From assembly GCF_050015995.1 (NCBI RefSeq), contig NZ_JBNHEP010000097.1, forward strand, positions 1 through 64,000: a stretch of DNA of 64,000 bases. The letters run 5' to 3'. Below the pieces are notes generated by a model, which saw only the letters and a list, made by a program, of their open reading frames with translations, did no database searches and had not been told where the DNA came from. Positions 9,497-17,761 of this stretch are shown piece by piece (the stretch's first letter is position 1; each line of letters begins with the position of its first letter). The stretch is from Trichodesmium sp050015995 (GTDB taxonomy: Bacteria > Cyanobacteriota > Cyanobacteriia > Cyanobacteriales > Microcoleaceae). The position numbers and the translations under genes are program-made.

Positions 9497-10197
9497 AAAT
9501 TCTGGCGTTGCTCAAACGCGGGTATGATTTTCAATCTTTGGAGGTAGGGAGCAGGGAGTAGGGAGTAGTTTTAATCAATCTCAGTCAGGGATGACTTCTG
9601 AATTCTGACTTCTGAGCTGCGCGTAGCGCTGTATATGCTCAACTGAAAAAAGTAGAAATGATTTATATGATGTCCGGATCATAAGCGATAAAAAAGTTTT
9701 TTTTGTAGTAGGACTTGAGCAACATGAAATATCTATCTTTTTGCTCAAGCCCTACTACGAAGCTTTAATTATAACTATTTAACCGGACATGATATTACTT
9801 ATAATTCCTACTTTTGATCGCCCTGATAATTTTTACTTTTTCTTTGAACCATGCGATAGTATCAAATTCAGATGATTAGTTATTGTAGTCATTGCAACTG
9901 GAACGGAGTCGAAGCAAGCAATATCATGGGTGGCGCGAGATTGCTTCTATTTTGTCGCTGGGGACGACTTTTCAACCTGATTCTATATCACCAACAAATA
10001 TTTATGATCGGCTCCCAATTTAAGAGAATTTTCAAAGGTTACTAAAATAAAGTGATATAATACCATTTCTCAAAAAGAATGCTATACTTGATACTGCTAT
10101 CACACATATATAAAAAAATTACTACTTATATATGCGATACTGCTGACGCAACGCTCCGCGAACGCCAAAACTATGCAGAGCATTATTGCCAACTTGT
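9497..10197. other. 700-bp intergenic region filled with repeats
   Basis: No gene is supported. It holds a single REP-like unit (TGAGCTGCGCGTAGCGCTG, 9613-9631), the 131-bp palindromic element at 9665-9795, a degenerate copy of the 'GAAGCAATCTC' repeat at 9893-9945, the minus-strand copy of the AAGTATAGCATTCTTTTT repeat (10066-10096), and a GC-rich small unit at 10143-10168 (ACGCAACGCTCCGCGAACGCC). Confidence 0.6.
9665..9795. repeat. MITE-like palindromic element, 131 bp
   Basis: Outer inverted termini ATATGATGTCCGG and CCGGACATGATAT (one mismatch) enclose an inner 18-bp inverted repeat (GTAGTAGGACTTGAGCAA at 9704-9721 and TTGCTCAAGCCCTACTAC at 9740-9757, one mismatch). No coding frame inside. 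A related terminus, CCGAACATGATAT with ATATCATGTCCG, bounds the element at 33835-33965. Confidence 0.7.
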
Positions 10198-10618
10198 TTA
10201 CCCAGCCGGAGCAGACCAATGAAAATTTTTAAGTATACCTACTTTTTTTAAAGCCTCAATGATGAACTGCCATCCTGTTAATGAAGCTACAAAATCCTGG
10301 TTAATATTTAGTAGAATTTTGTCAAGAAATTCTCTTAAGTCTGATAAATCTCTAAATATTATCCAATATGCGTTTTTGTTTGATGGCTAACCATAGCCAC
10401 TAAGCTCGGATTAATTTCTCGACTATAACTTGGTTGAAATATGAGAATAATATTATCAGGAATTGTTAAGTTCAATGATTGATGACATCCGGCATTTCTC
10501 AAGCGAATTATATGTAAATCATCTGGGTAATTCTCTGAAAATATCTCCCAAAATTTTTCAAAGCATATTGTATCTAAATTACTAAACTCATAAAAAAAGC
10601 TTTCTCCTGAATTGAGAT
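10198..10618 (-). pseudogene. IS630-family transposase, C-terminal half only, frameshifted
   Basis: On the minus strand from about 10618, the translation shows the second half of an IS630-type DDE transposase: GESFFYEFSNLDTICF, the second catalytic Asp region changed to IIRLRNAGCHQSLNLTIP (usually LDNxxxH), and FQPSYSREINP, where the usual catalytic Glu block is PELNPIE. After a frameshift near 10360 the C-terminus continues as IFRDLSDLREFLDK, VASLTGWQFIIEAL and stops at 10198. The N-terminal half, including the first Asp and the DNA-binding domain, is missing: the sequence switches at about 10617 to the RTX-like gene on the other strand. Dead fragment. Confidence 0.85.
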
Positions 10619-10658
10619 TATCACTGGCTATGAACAGGCAAAGACAGCTGGTGATAAT

Positions 10659-12404
10659 GTGATGTATGGATTTGCAGGCAACGATGAGTTTTTTGGTGGA
10701 AATGGTCATGACCGTATTTATGGTGGTCCTGATGACGATACATCCCACTATAGCGACGATGACACTCCAAAAGGCATTATAGTTGACTTAAGCAATAGAG
10801 AACCAGTCTTTGATAAAGATAAGAAGATAATTGGTTACTCTGTTGAAATCGAAGACGACGGATTCGGTACCCAAGACACGTTATTCGATATTGAGAATAT
10901 CGTTGGTAGTAAGCATGACGATCTGATTGTTGGAGACGATGAGGATAACGTTTTAGCTCCTTTACGAGGAAACGATACTTTAACTGGTAATGGTGGTAAG
11001 GATACTTTCATCCTCTCTCCATATGGTGGTACTACACCAACACTTCCAGCAGGTGATTTCGGAACAAAAACCATTACAGACTTCAATCCTGCTGAAGATA
11101 AGATTCAGATTGATGTGAAAGCATATTACGACTATTACAACCACGCAGACTTCAAGCCTACTTATAATGTAAGTAATAATACTCTCAATATTTCTGTTTA
11201 TAGTCACCATCTTGCTACTCTAGAAAATATTACTCAAAATCAACTAGCAGATGTCTTACAACAAATTGAGTTTACTGGAGAAGATGAAAAGCTCATACAA
11301 ACTTTTGATAATCTTATCCAAAAGACACAGATAAAGATAGTGTCAAAGATTTTAACAGGTACTGCTGGTGCTGATACCTTTGATTTAAATGAGCCATCGT
11401 TTTCTGGAAGTGCCTTAATTAAGGACTATACTGCTGCTCAAGGAGATGTGATTTATATCGATCCAAGTGCCTATGGTATTAGCGATATTGATGATGTTAC
11501 CTTTAATTCCTCAACTAATGAATTGTCAGTCAAAGACGCTGTAATTGCCAATCTGGAAAATCAATCTGGCTTTAGTGTTGAGAGTAGTGTTGTTCTGACA
11601 AAGTCAAATTTCGTCGGTACTGACTCTAATGAAAATATCATAGGAGACGATGAAGCTAATATTTTAGTTGCTGGAAAAGGGAATTATAATCTAACTGGTA
11701 ATGGTGGTCAAGATACTTTTGTCCTCTCTAGTGGAGAAAAGACAATCACAGATTTCAATCCTGACGAAGATCGGATTCAGATTGATATTAACGATTATTA
11801 TAATGCCTCTAATAATCAGGCAAGTTTTGATGTTAGTCACTCTAATGATACTCTGACTATTTCTGTGTCCAATCAGAAAATTACCCTGAACAATATCTCT
11901 AGTTCTCAAGTGTCAGATGTGTTAAAAGAAATTGAGTTTATCGGAGAAGTCAACATGACCGGTAGAGACAATACTGTTGATATTCTCATTGGAGACGATA
12001 GCGGTAACTATATCTATGGTAATGGTGGTAATGATTATATGTATGGTGGTCTTCGTGGTGATGCTCTCCTAGGTTCACGCGGTAATGATGTGTTACTTGG
12101 AGGAGACGGTGATGACTATATAGCAGGCATGGAAGATAGTGACATTTTAGTTGGTGGTGCGGGTGCTGATAGCTTTGGTTTCCAGTACTATGATTCAGTG
12201 TCTGGTGTTGACAGGATTCTTGACTTTAATCCTTCGGAAGGAGATAGTATAGTCATTAGTAAGAGTCTATATGGTATTAGTAGTCTCAATGATTTGAAAT
12301 TAACTTCAGCAGGTGAATTGATGAGGACTAATGATTCCAGAGTTATTGTCATTCTCGAAAATCAATCTGGCTTTGATATTAACAGTCACGTTTCTTTGTC
12401 CTAG
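10659..12404 (+). CDS. RTX-type calcium-binding repeat protein, probably 5'-truncated
   Basis: 581 residues from a GTG at 10659; the open frame extends back only to 10611 after a TGA at 10608. It begins inside a repeat-like segment (GYEQAKTAGDNVMYGFAGND), so the original N-terminus is probably lost. Nonapeptide GGxGxDxUx calcium sites occur at the start (NDEFFGGNGHDRIYGG), and near the end (YGNGGNDYMYGG, GNDVLLGGDGDDYIAG). Between them are four copies of a ~110-residue module: NGGxDTFxLS, then TITDFNPxEDxIQIDxxxY, then LENIT/ENQSGF. Such proteins are usually secreted by type I systems without a cleaved signal peptide and folded by extracellular calcium. No transporter gene is adjacent. The upstream IS630 relic fits truncation by transposition. 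Confidence 0.85.
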   Translation: MMYGFAGNDEFFGGNGHDRIYGGPDDDTSHYSDDDTPKGIIVDLSNREPVFDKDKKIIGYSVEIEDDGFGTQDTLFDIENIVGSKHDDLIVGDDEDNVLAPLRGNDTLTGNGGKDTFILSPYGGTTPTLPAGDFGTKTITDFNPAEDKIQIDVKAYYDYYNHADFKPTYNVSNNTLNISVYSHHLATLENITQNQLADVLQQIEFTGEDEKLIQTFDNLIQKTQIKIVSKILTGTAGADTFDLNEPSFSGSALIKDYTAAQGDVIYIDPSAYGISDIDDVTFNSSTNELSVKDAVIANLENQSGFSVESSVVLTKSNFVGTDSNENIIGDDEANILVAGKGNYNLTGNGGQDTFVLSSGEKTITDFNPDEDRIQIDINDYYNASNNQASFDVSHSNDTLTISVSNQKITLNNISSSQVSDVLKEIEFIGEVNMTGRDNTVDILIGDDSGNYIYGNGGNDYMYGGLRGDALLGSRGNDVLLGGDGDDYIAGMEDSDILVGGAGADSFGFQYYDSVSGVDRILDFNPSEGDSIVISKSLYGISSLNDLKLTSAGELMRTNDSRVIVILENQSGFDINSHVSLS

Positions 12405-12733
12405 TAGTCCTGTAGATGTAGTGATATTTAGAAGTAAAATCCTTTCACCGTAAGGGGTAAAAATGCAAAAATCACTACTTGTACACCACTACCGATTTCT
12501 TAATCCTCTTTATACCATTTTGGATGCTAGTAGATGTTTGTTAATTATGTGTAGATACCAAAGTCTAATTTAGAGTTAATGGTAAAATTAGCGATCAGTA
12601 TAAATCAAGTCGAGGCAAATTAGGTAAGGAGAATGCGATCGCCTATTTTTTTTATAGACTTGTGAGACTCTGACTAATATCACTATGATTAGTTAGAGTA
12701 GAGCGATCGCTCACCCTATTACCTGACTTTTGC
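12405..12733. other. intergenic region with two weak inverted repeats
   Basis: Between the 3' ends of two convergent genes. 12418-12479 has arms GTAGTGATATTT and AAAAATCACTAC; 12668-12698 has arms CTCTGACTAAT and ATTAGTTAGAG. Two HIP1 octamers (GCGATCGC) lie at about 12636 and 12702. Neither hairpin is followed by a T tract in the right direction, so I do not call terminators. Confidence 0.5.
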
Positions 12734-13429
12734 TTAGGAGCTTTTCTTGCGACGGCTAGCAACTAAACCTGTAGCAACTACACCGAGACCGAATAATGTT
12801 GCAGGTTCAGGAGTAGCAGCAGTAGGAACGTTATCCATATCAACGTTTGTTACTGAACCACTGAATCCTCCATTTGCTTCTACATTAACTTCACCTATTG
12901 CAATACTTGTTTGTGCAAAATTGAATTCAGTAGCATCTACACCAAAATAGTTACTAATTGCTGCATCCATGGTATCAACACCAAGACCAGTAAAAACTGC
13001 AGCACCAATGTTTGGCATGAACTCAGTAGCAGAGCCAACAATATTTTCACCAAAGTAACCTTCGAGAAAAGTACCACTAGCAATAACAGTATCTCCATCC
13101 TTAACGGTTCCTTCAATAGTAACTAAACCTCCAGCAGCAAATGTATAGGGATCTTCTGAGATATTTGCTCCTGTTTCAAAGTTCAATTTACAATCTTCAC
13201 AAAAGAGATGAGAGCTAGAGTTCTCAGGAGTATCAACTCCGAATACTGTATCTAGCAACAGGTCTGTACCAAATAGAGCGCCACCCTCACCATCATAGGA
13301 AAGGATACCACCAGTCACATCAACATCATCAAATTGAATAATTTGAGCATTAGCAGCGCCAGTACCAGCAAATACAGCACCTAAAGCGAAAGGAATAGCA
13401 GCGATGGAAGCAACGATTTGGTTTTTCAT
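12734..13429 (-). CDS. exported PEP-CTERM sorting-domain protein
   Basis: 231 residues. A signal peptide (MKNQIVASIAAIPFALGAVFA, cleavage near ANA) is followed by a beta-rich mature domain with one CxxC pair (FCEDCKLNF) and the C-terminal sorting signal TPEPATLFGLGVVATGLVASRRKKSS: the PEP motif, a hydrophobic helix and a basic tail. PEP-CTERM proteins are processed by exosortase and usually end up in the envelope or in exopolysaccharide. The start at 13429 has a good Shine-Dalgarno site (AAGGAG, 8 bases upstream). The mature domain is not one I recognise. No exosortase gene is in the window, which is normal for these scattered genes. Confidence 0.88.
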   Translation of the reverse strand: MKNQIVASIAAIPFALGAVFAGTGAANAQIIQFDDVDVTGGILSYDGEGGALFGTDLLLDTVFGVDTPENSSSHLFCEDCKLNFETGANISEDPYTFAAGGLVTIEGTVKDGDTVIASGTFLEGYFGENIVGSATEFMPNIGAAVFTGLGVDTMDAAISNYFGVDATEFNFAQTSIAIGEVNVEANGGFSGSVTNVDMDNVPTAATPEPATLFGLGVVATGLVASRRKKSS

Positions 13430-14028
13430 TTTGAAGACTCCTTGTAATTAGTTATGTAGATTTTTACTCAGTAATTAAGAGGTTAATACTTAGTTTCTTT
13501 ACCCATTATTCTAGGTAGAAGCTTTAAGTTCTTCTCCGTAGTTTTAGCGGTTTGTGAACCTCTCTTTCCCTCACAAATATAATCTAGCTAACCCCACTTA
13601 AGTATTGCAAGTCTTTTTCCAAGTCTTTACCGAATCTTCAAGAAAATCTGCTGGAATTTCACTCAATTCAATGCTGTTTCACCAGAGATATTTTTAGCAT
13701 AAGCTGTAATTTTTTTTACATTCAACCGGGTATTTACTATTAAGCCCATTACTATCTCACACCTACGCTATATGTATGGAAAATGAAGAAAAAATGATTT
13801 ATATAGATTTTCAAGCACAATTCTACCGATTGTACCGAAAAATCAAGTAATGTTACCCAGGGATTTATAATGAGTGAAAACAGAATTTTTTAGCTAAAAT
13901 GAAGTTATTGGAAAATATGTACAAATTCATTTACAAATAGTCGGTAATCTGGTATATGCACAAAATCCACTCAGGTGTCACAATATATATATATAGAAAT
14001 CCTTTTTGATTAACGAAGAGAAACTATC
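13430..14028. other. intergenic region between divergent genes
   Basis: About 600 bases, AT-rich, with a TATATATATATATA run at 13983-13995 shortly before the downstream gene. It should contain both promoters. No RNA gene, repeat or small reading frame stood out. Confidence 0.4.
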
Positions 14029-14763
14029 ATGGCTAATACCAGTAATTTCCGTCAAGCAATGCGTGAAGCCCAAGGACAATCGTTAGTTGGCCCAAACGTG
14101 ATTGCTAATGCTTTACCTTTTGTAGGGGGTGGCCTGGTCCTCACAGCAGTAGGTACATTTGGTGGCCTAGGAGTCCTAAACTCTAACCCGGCTATATTTA
14201 TGACTACATTCTGGATAGCACTCATCGCAGAATTAGTCTTATTTTTTGTTGCCCGTGGAATTGCTGAAAAAGGCAATAACAACGTAGCTCTACCTTTATT
14301 GGCTACTTATAGCCTGCTATCGGGCTATACCCTGAGTGGTTTAGTATTTGTAGCTTTAAGTACCCAAGGAGTAGGTATTGGGGGAGTAGGTTTTGCAGCC
14401 CTGGGTTGTGGTGTCACTTTTATTGCAGCTCGTCAAATAGGCTCAAATTTGTCTGAAGAAGATGGCATGGCCTTGACAAAAACTGTTAGCCTGGGAATAA
14501 TGGCACTATTAGTAGCAGTTGTTGGCCAAGTTATTTTTAGCTTTTTCGGTATTTATACAGCAGGTTGGTTAGAAATTGCCATCTCTGGCATTGGTGTATT
14601 TCTATTTGCTGGTGCTGCAGTAGTAGATTTCTACATTTTGCCCCGTACTTATAGAGACGATCAGTATATTCCGGCAGCTCTCTCTATGTACTTAACTTAC
14701 ATCAACCTATTTATCTTTATTCTGCGACTGATAATTGCAATTAGTGGTGGTGGTCGCGACTAG
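14029..14763 (+). CDS. Bax inhibitor-1-like (UPF0005/YccA type) membrane protein
   Basis: 244 residues with seven strongly hydrophobic helices after a polar N-terminus (MANTSNFRQAMREAQGQ). The pattern of the BI-1/TMBIM family is visible: helix 1 at about 25-48, a charged turn (ARGIAEKGNN), small-residue-rich helices (LLSGYTLSGLVFVAL, GVGFAALGCGVTFIAARQIG), and the final AAVVDFYILPRTYRDDQYIPAALSMYLTYINLFIFILRLI, with the conserved acidic residue before the last helix. Family members conduct Ca2+ or protons in some bacteria; the physiological role in cyanobacteria is not established. Monocistronic, with a GTAGGGG palindrome downstream. Confidence 0.8.
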   Translation: MANTSNFRQAMREAQGQSLVGPNVIANALPFVGGGLVLTAVGTFGGLGVLNSNPAIFMTTFWIALIAELVLFFVARGIAEKGNNNVALPLLATYSLLSGYTLSGLVFVALSTQGVGIGGVGFAALGCGVTFIAARQIGSNLSEEDGMALTKTVSLGIMALLVAVVGQVIFSFFGIYTAGWLEIAISGIGVFLFAGAAVVDFYILPRTYRDDQYIPAALSMYLTYINLFIFILRLIIAISGGGRD

Positions 14764-14808
14764 GTTATTAGTAGCAGTGAGCAGTTGATGAAATAGCCCT
14801 GCTCTTGT

Positions 14809-14835
14809 GTAGGGGTTTGGTCACCAAACCCCTAC
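14809..14835. repeat. 27-bp perfect palindrome
   Basis: GTAGGGGTTTGGT, one central base, and its exact complement. Related sequences with the core GGTTTGG..CCAAACC occur at about 33913-33930 and 60201-60254, so this is a dispersed repeat. Its position 45 bases after the upstream stop would allow it to act as a terminator, though the T tract behind it is weak. Confidence 0.75.
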
Positions 14836-14920
14836 TTTTAGTATTTTCCCTAAAACCTAGAACTTTCTGGCGTACCAGCAGTAATTCTGGTTGTATAACA
14901 CTGCCCATTTAGGTTAGGAC

Positions 14921-15027
14921 ATTTTTAACGAAGTCAGAAGTTGTTTTTCTAACAGGGATGCGTGAGCAACCCTCTAAAAACATTTCTCTTGAAAAAGCAG
15001 GGTTTTAGACCCAATTATTTGATAATC
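14921..15027. repeat. dispersed repeat, copy 1
   Basis: Shares with 30649-30754 the order TTTTAAC.AAGT.AGAAGTTGTTTTT.TAAC, GCAACC, AAAAACATTTC and a near-identical block GGGTTTTAGACCCAATTATT followed by TGATAAT. The last block is itself palindromic (GGGT...ACCC). The similarity extends over about 105 bp and has no coding content; it may be the end of an unidentified insertion element. Confidence 0.7.
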
Positions 15028-15234
15028 TAAGCTCTGAAAGCTACTTAAAAATCCCTGTTTGGGATAAGCTTCCACCCTGTCGCACCATTTTAAATTTGTC
15101 AGTATTGTAATATCATGTTTGGTAAAACACTTATAATTAGGCGCGGTTAGTGCAAAAACTCGCTATAAATATATCTGGGAGGCGCGGTTAGCGCAACAAC
15201 AAACAAAGACTTTTTTGATTAGGAGACGATCGCC

Positions 15235-16357
15235 ATGGAAGTATTAGACATTAAACGAGAAATAGAAAATTTGTCCTCTCGCCTGGGAACAACCCAGGAC
15301 TATCTTTGACATTCCCGCACTAAAAGCAAAAATCGAAGATTTAGAACAAATTGCAGCTCAACCGGAATTTTGGGATGACCAAACTACGGCACAAAATACT
15401 CTGCAAGAACTTAACGATCTGAAATCCCATCTTCAGCAATATCAACAATGGCAAAGTAATCTGGAAGATACTAGGGCGATCGTTGAGTTATTGGAATTAG
15501 AAACAGATGAATCTTTGCTGGAAGAAGCGAATTTGACAATTTCTAATCTCAACCGCGAGTTGGATCAATGGGAGTTGCAGCAATTATTATCTGGTTTGTA
15601 TGACCAAAATGGAGCAGTTGTGACTATTAATGCTGGTGCAGGAGGTACAGATGCTCAAGATTGGGCAGAGATGTTACTGCGAATGTATACCCGGTGGGGA
15701 GAAGACCATAAATATAAGGTGCAGTTAGCCGAAATTTCTGAGGGAGACGAAGCAGGTATTAAGTCTGCAACTTTAGAAATTATTGGTCGTTATGCTTATG
15801 GTTATTTGAAGGCGGAAAAAGGTACTCATCGCTTAGTCAGAATTTCACCTTTTAATGCTAATGGCAAACGACAAACCAGTTTTGCTGGTGTGGAAGTGAT
15901 GCCTATATTAGACCATTCTGTAGAGTTGGATATTCCAGAGAAGGATTTGGAAATTAGCACTTCTCGTTCTGGCGGTAAGGGCGGTCAAAATGTGAATAAA
16001 GTAGAAACGGCGGTGCGAGTAGTTCATATTCCTACAGGTCTTGCTGTACGTTGTACTCAAGAGCGGAGTCAGTTACAAAATAAGGAAAAAGCTTTGGCAT
16101 TACTCAAAGCTAGGTTACTGATAATAGCTCAAGAGCAACGCGCCCAAGAAATTGGTGAAATTCGGGGTGATATAGTAGAGGCAGCTTGGGGAAATCAGAT
16201 TCGTAACTATGTTTTCCATCCTTATCAGATGGTAAAAGATTTACGGACTCAGGAAGAAACTACTGCTATTACAGATGTGATGAATGGTGAGTTAGACTCA
16301 TTTATTGAAGCTTATCTACGCCAGGAAAATCAAATGGTCGAAAGTCAGTCAGCTTAA
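15235..16357 (+). CDS. prfB: peptide chain release factor 2, expressed by programmed +1 frameshift
   Basis: RF2 reads UGA and UAA and releases the finished chain at the ribosome. The first 24 codons from ATG 15235 run to TATCTTTGAC, where the in-frame TGA is at 15307-15309; slipping forward one base at CTT-T gives GAC and opens the remaining 349 codons (373 residues in all). The upstream AGGA (in CAGGACTATCTTTGA) is the expected ribosome-pausing Shine-Dalgarno-like element, weaker than the AGGGGG of E. coli. The codon-recognition tripeptide SPF is in VRISPFNANG and the catalytic GGQ in SGGKGGQNVNKVET. The level of RF2 thus controls its own frameshift. A pipeline that ignores the shift would start the gene falsely at 15491. 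Confidence 0.96.
15299..15310 (+). promoter_or_regulatory. RF2 autoregulatory frameshift site
   Basis: CTT TGA C at 15304-15310 is the universal prfB shift site; the ribosome pauses at the slow UGA-C context and moves +1. The Shine-Dalgarno-like AGGA lies 6-9 bases upstream. Confidence 0.95.
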
Positions 16358-16819
16358 TTTAGGTTTCAAAACGTACACTACTTGCGGGCAAGATGCCCGC
16401 ACTTGAGAGGTTTAAATATTAATATTTGTGCATCAGATACCTGGAATATGCTGTAATGGTCTGTCAATATTCAATTGTTAGGTAGTGGGAGCATCTTGCT
16501 CCCGTGCGTGAGTTAGTTCTACCCAACCTACAATTATTTACCGAAAAATTAAGGTACAAAGCCTCTCCATTCATGGAAAAAAAAGCGGTTGTTTGCGGAG
16601 CATGACCTGGTAGATGGGATGGCGAGGTCTCCCGAAGAGTGCAGAGCCGCGAACGCTTTTCATGTCGCGCAGCGTTAACGAAGTTGTGCGGAACGCTAAA
16701 CGCCATATCCAATCAACCAAGAGAAGAAAAAAAAATCCTTTTAGCAAATCCTATTATTTAGTAAAGAAGAGGTAATTATTAATTATTAATTGTTAATTCT
16801 TGAAAACCTACCACTTTAT
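16358..16819. other. intergenic region with nested repeats
   Basis: Holds two GC-rich palindromes, TGCGGGCAAGATGCCCGCA at 16383-16401 and GGGAGCATCTTGCTCCC at 16488-16504, and the large composite repeat at 16539-16742. The rest (16743-16819) contains AATTATTAATTATTAATTG-type simple sequence. The minus-strand frame 16464-16712 crosses these repeats and is not a gene. Confidence 0.65.
16539..16742 (+). repeat. composite nested repeat, doubly filled copy
   Basis: Outer unit: TACCGAAAAATTAAGGTACAA ... AGCCTCTCC ... AAAAAAATCCTTTT, also found uninterrupted at 34206-34269. Inside it, from about 16585 to 16724, sits a second unit (CGGTTGTTTGCGGAGCA ... GATGGGATGGCGAGGTCTCC ... CGCCATATCCAATCAACCAAGAG) that also fills the copy at 40675-40810. 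Inside that, 16633-16700 is a third GC-rich unit (CGCGAACGCTTTTCATGTCG, CAGCGTTAACG), absent from the 40.7-kb copy. Confidence 0.8.
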
Positions 16820-17659
16820 TCAATAAATAGCGATCGCCTCAAAATCCTTTACTTTTTGATTATCTTTAAAATCAGAAATATCTTCTACAAATAAATGCTG
16901 ATTATTCATTTCAAATATGCCAAATAAAGTCGCAAAAGAAACATCCGTAGCATCCCGACCTGTACTAATTCTAATAATACCTGTAAGTGGTACTAATTTA
17001 GTCGGGTCGAACAAATACCAATGATTACCTAAATAAGCTTCAAAACAAGCATGAAAATCTGGTGGATTAAGATTATAAGCATAAGCAGAAACAAAACGAG
17101 CTGGAATATTTAATGCGCGACAAAAAGCAATTCCTAAATGAGCAAAATCACGACAAACTCCGGCTCTCTCTGTAGCAGTATCAAAAGCTGAAGTTTGAGA
17201 ATCTGTACTGCCAGATAAATATTTTACTTTGTCATAAATCCAGTCACAAATCATCATAACTCTAGAATAACCAGGGTTTAAATTTCCAAACTCTGATTCG
17301 GCTAAACCAAATAACAAATCAGATTGACAATAACGACTAGGATAAAGATAAGGAAGTGTTTCTACAGGTAAATTAGCAAGTGGAACTTCTAGAATATTAC
17401 TAGAATCAGCATAATAATGAAATAATTCTACAGTTGCTTGATAAGAAATTTCAATTTTTCCAGCAGGGGCATTAACTCGAATAAATCTATTTTTTTCAGT
17501 ACCACTAATATATTTATCTATTGCTAAAGATGGATTTAATTGTAGTTTTTCCTGTAAAGTATTTTGACAGTGATTATTAACGACTTGAAGATTAAATAGT
17601 AAAGTTGTTGGTTGAGAAATAGTATAATTTAATTGACAACCGAGTTTAAATTTTTTCAT
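16820..17659 (-). CDS. transglutaminase-like (cysteine protease fold) protein
   Basis: 279 residues. The N-terminal ~130 residues form the beta-rich bacterial transglutaminase N domain (LNYTISQPTTLLFNLQV...). The catalytic core follows, with the triad Cys in AGVCRDFAHLGIAFCRALNIPARFV (about 165), His in FHACFEAYL (about 207) and Asp in WYLFDPTKL (about 220). Such proteins in bacteria are cytoplasmic or periplasmic peptidases or amidases, often encoded in a cluster with alpha-E and circularly permuted ATP-grasp genes; those partners are not here. No signal peptide is seen. Divergently arranged with the YihY gene 102 bases away. Substrate unknown. Confidence 0.88.
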   Translation of the reverse strand: MKKFKLGCQLNYTISQPTTLLFNLQVVNNHCQNTLQEKLQLNPSLAIDKYISGTEKNRFIRVNAPAGKIEISYQATVELFHYYADSSNILEVPLANLPVETLPYLYPSRYCQSDLLFGLAESEFGNLNPGYSRVMMICDWIYDKVKYLSGSTDSQTSAFDTATERAGVCRDFAHLGIAFCRALNIPARFVSAYAYNLNPPDFHACFEAYLGNHWYLFDPTKLVPLTGIIRISTGRDATDVSFATLFGIFEMNNQHLFVEDISDFKDNQKVKDFEAIAIY

Positions 17660-17761
17660 AAATAATATTTAAGACTTCTAATGATCGATAATAGTCGTGA
17701 TTTAGTCTACTAGCTTCTAGCTTGAAAGATCAAAATTAACTATATCAAGGAAAGAGAATTT

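Larger units (their letters stand above)
14764..15234. other. intergenic region upstream of prfB
   Basis: Contains the palindrome at 14809-14835, the dispersed repeat at 14921-15027 (second copy at 30649-30754), and two direct copies of GGCGCGGTTAG(T/C)GCAA at about 15140 and 15181. An AGGAG Shine-Dalgarno sequence at 15221-15225 serves prfB. Confidence 0.55.

Noticed and set aside
10359..10748. 129-codon minus-strand frame as an intact gene
   Set aside because: Only its C-terminal part (IS630 transposase) is meaningful; its N-terminal 40 codons are antisense to the RTX gene. Annotated as a pseudogene fragment instead.
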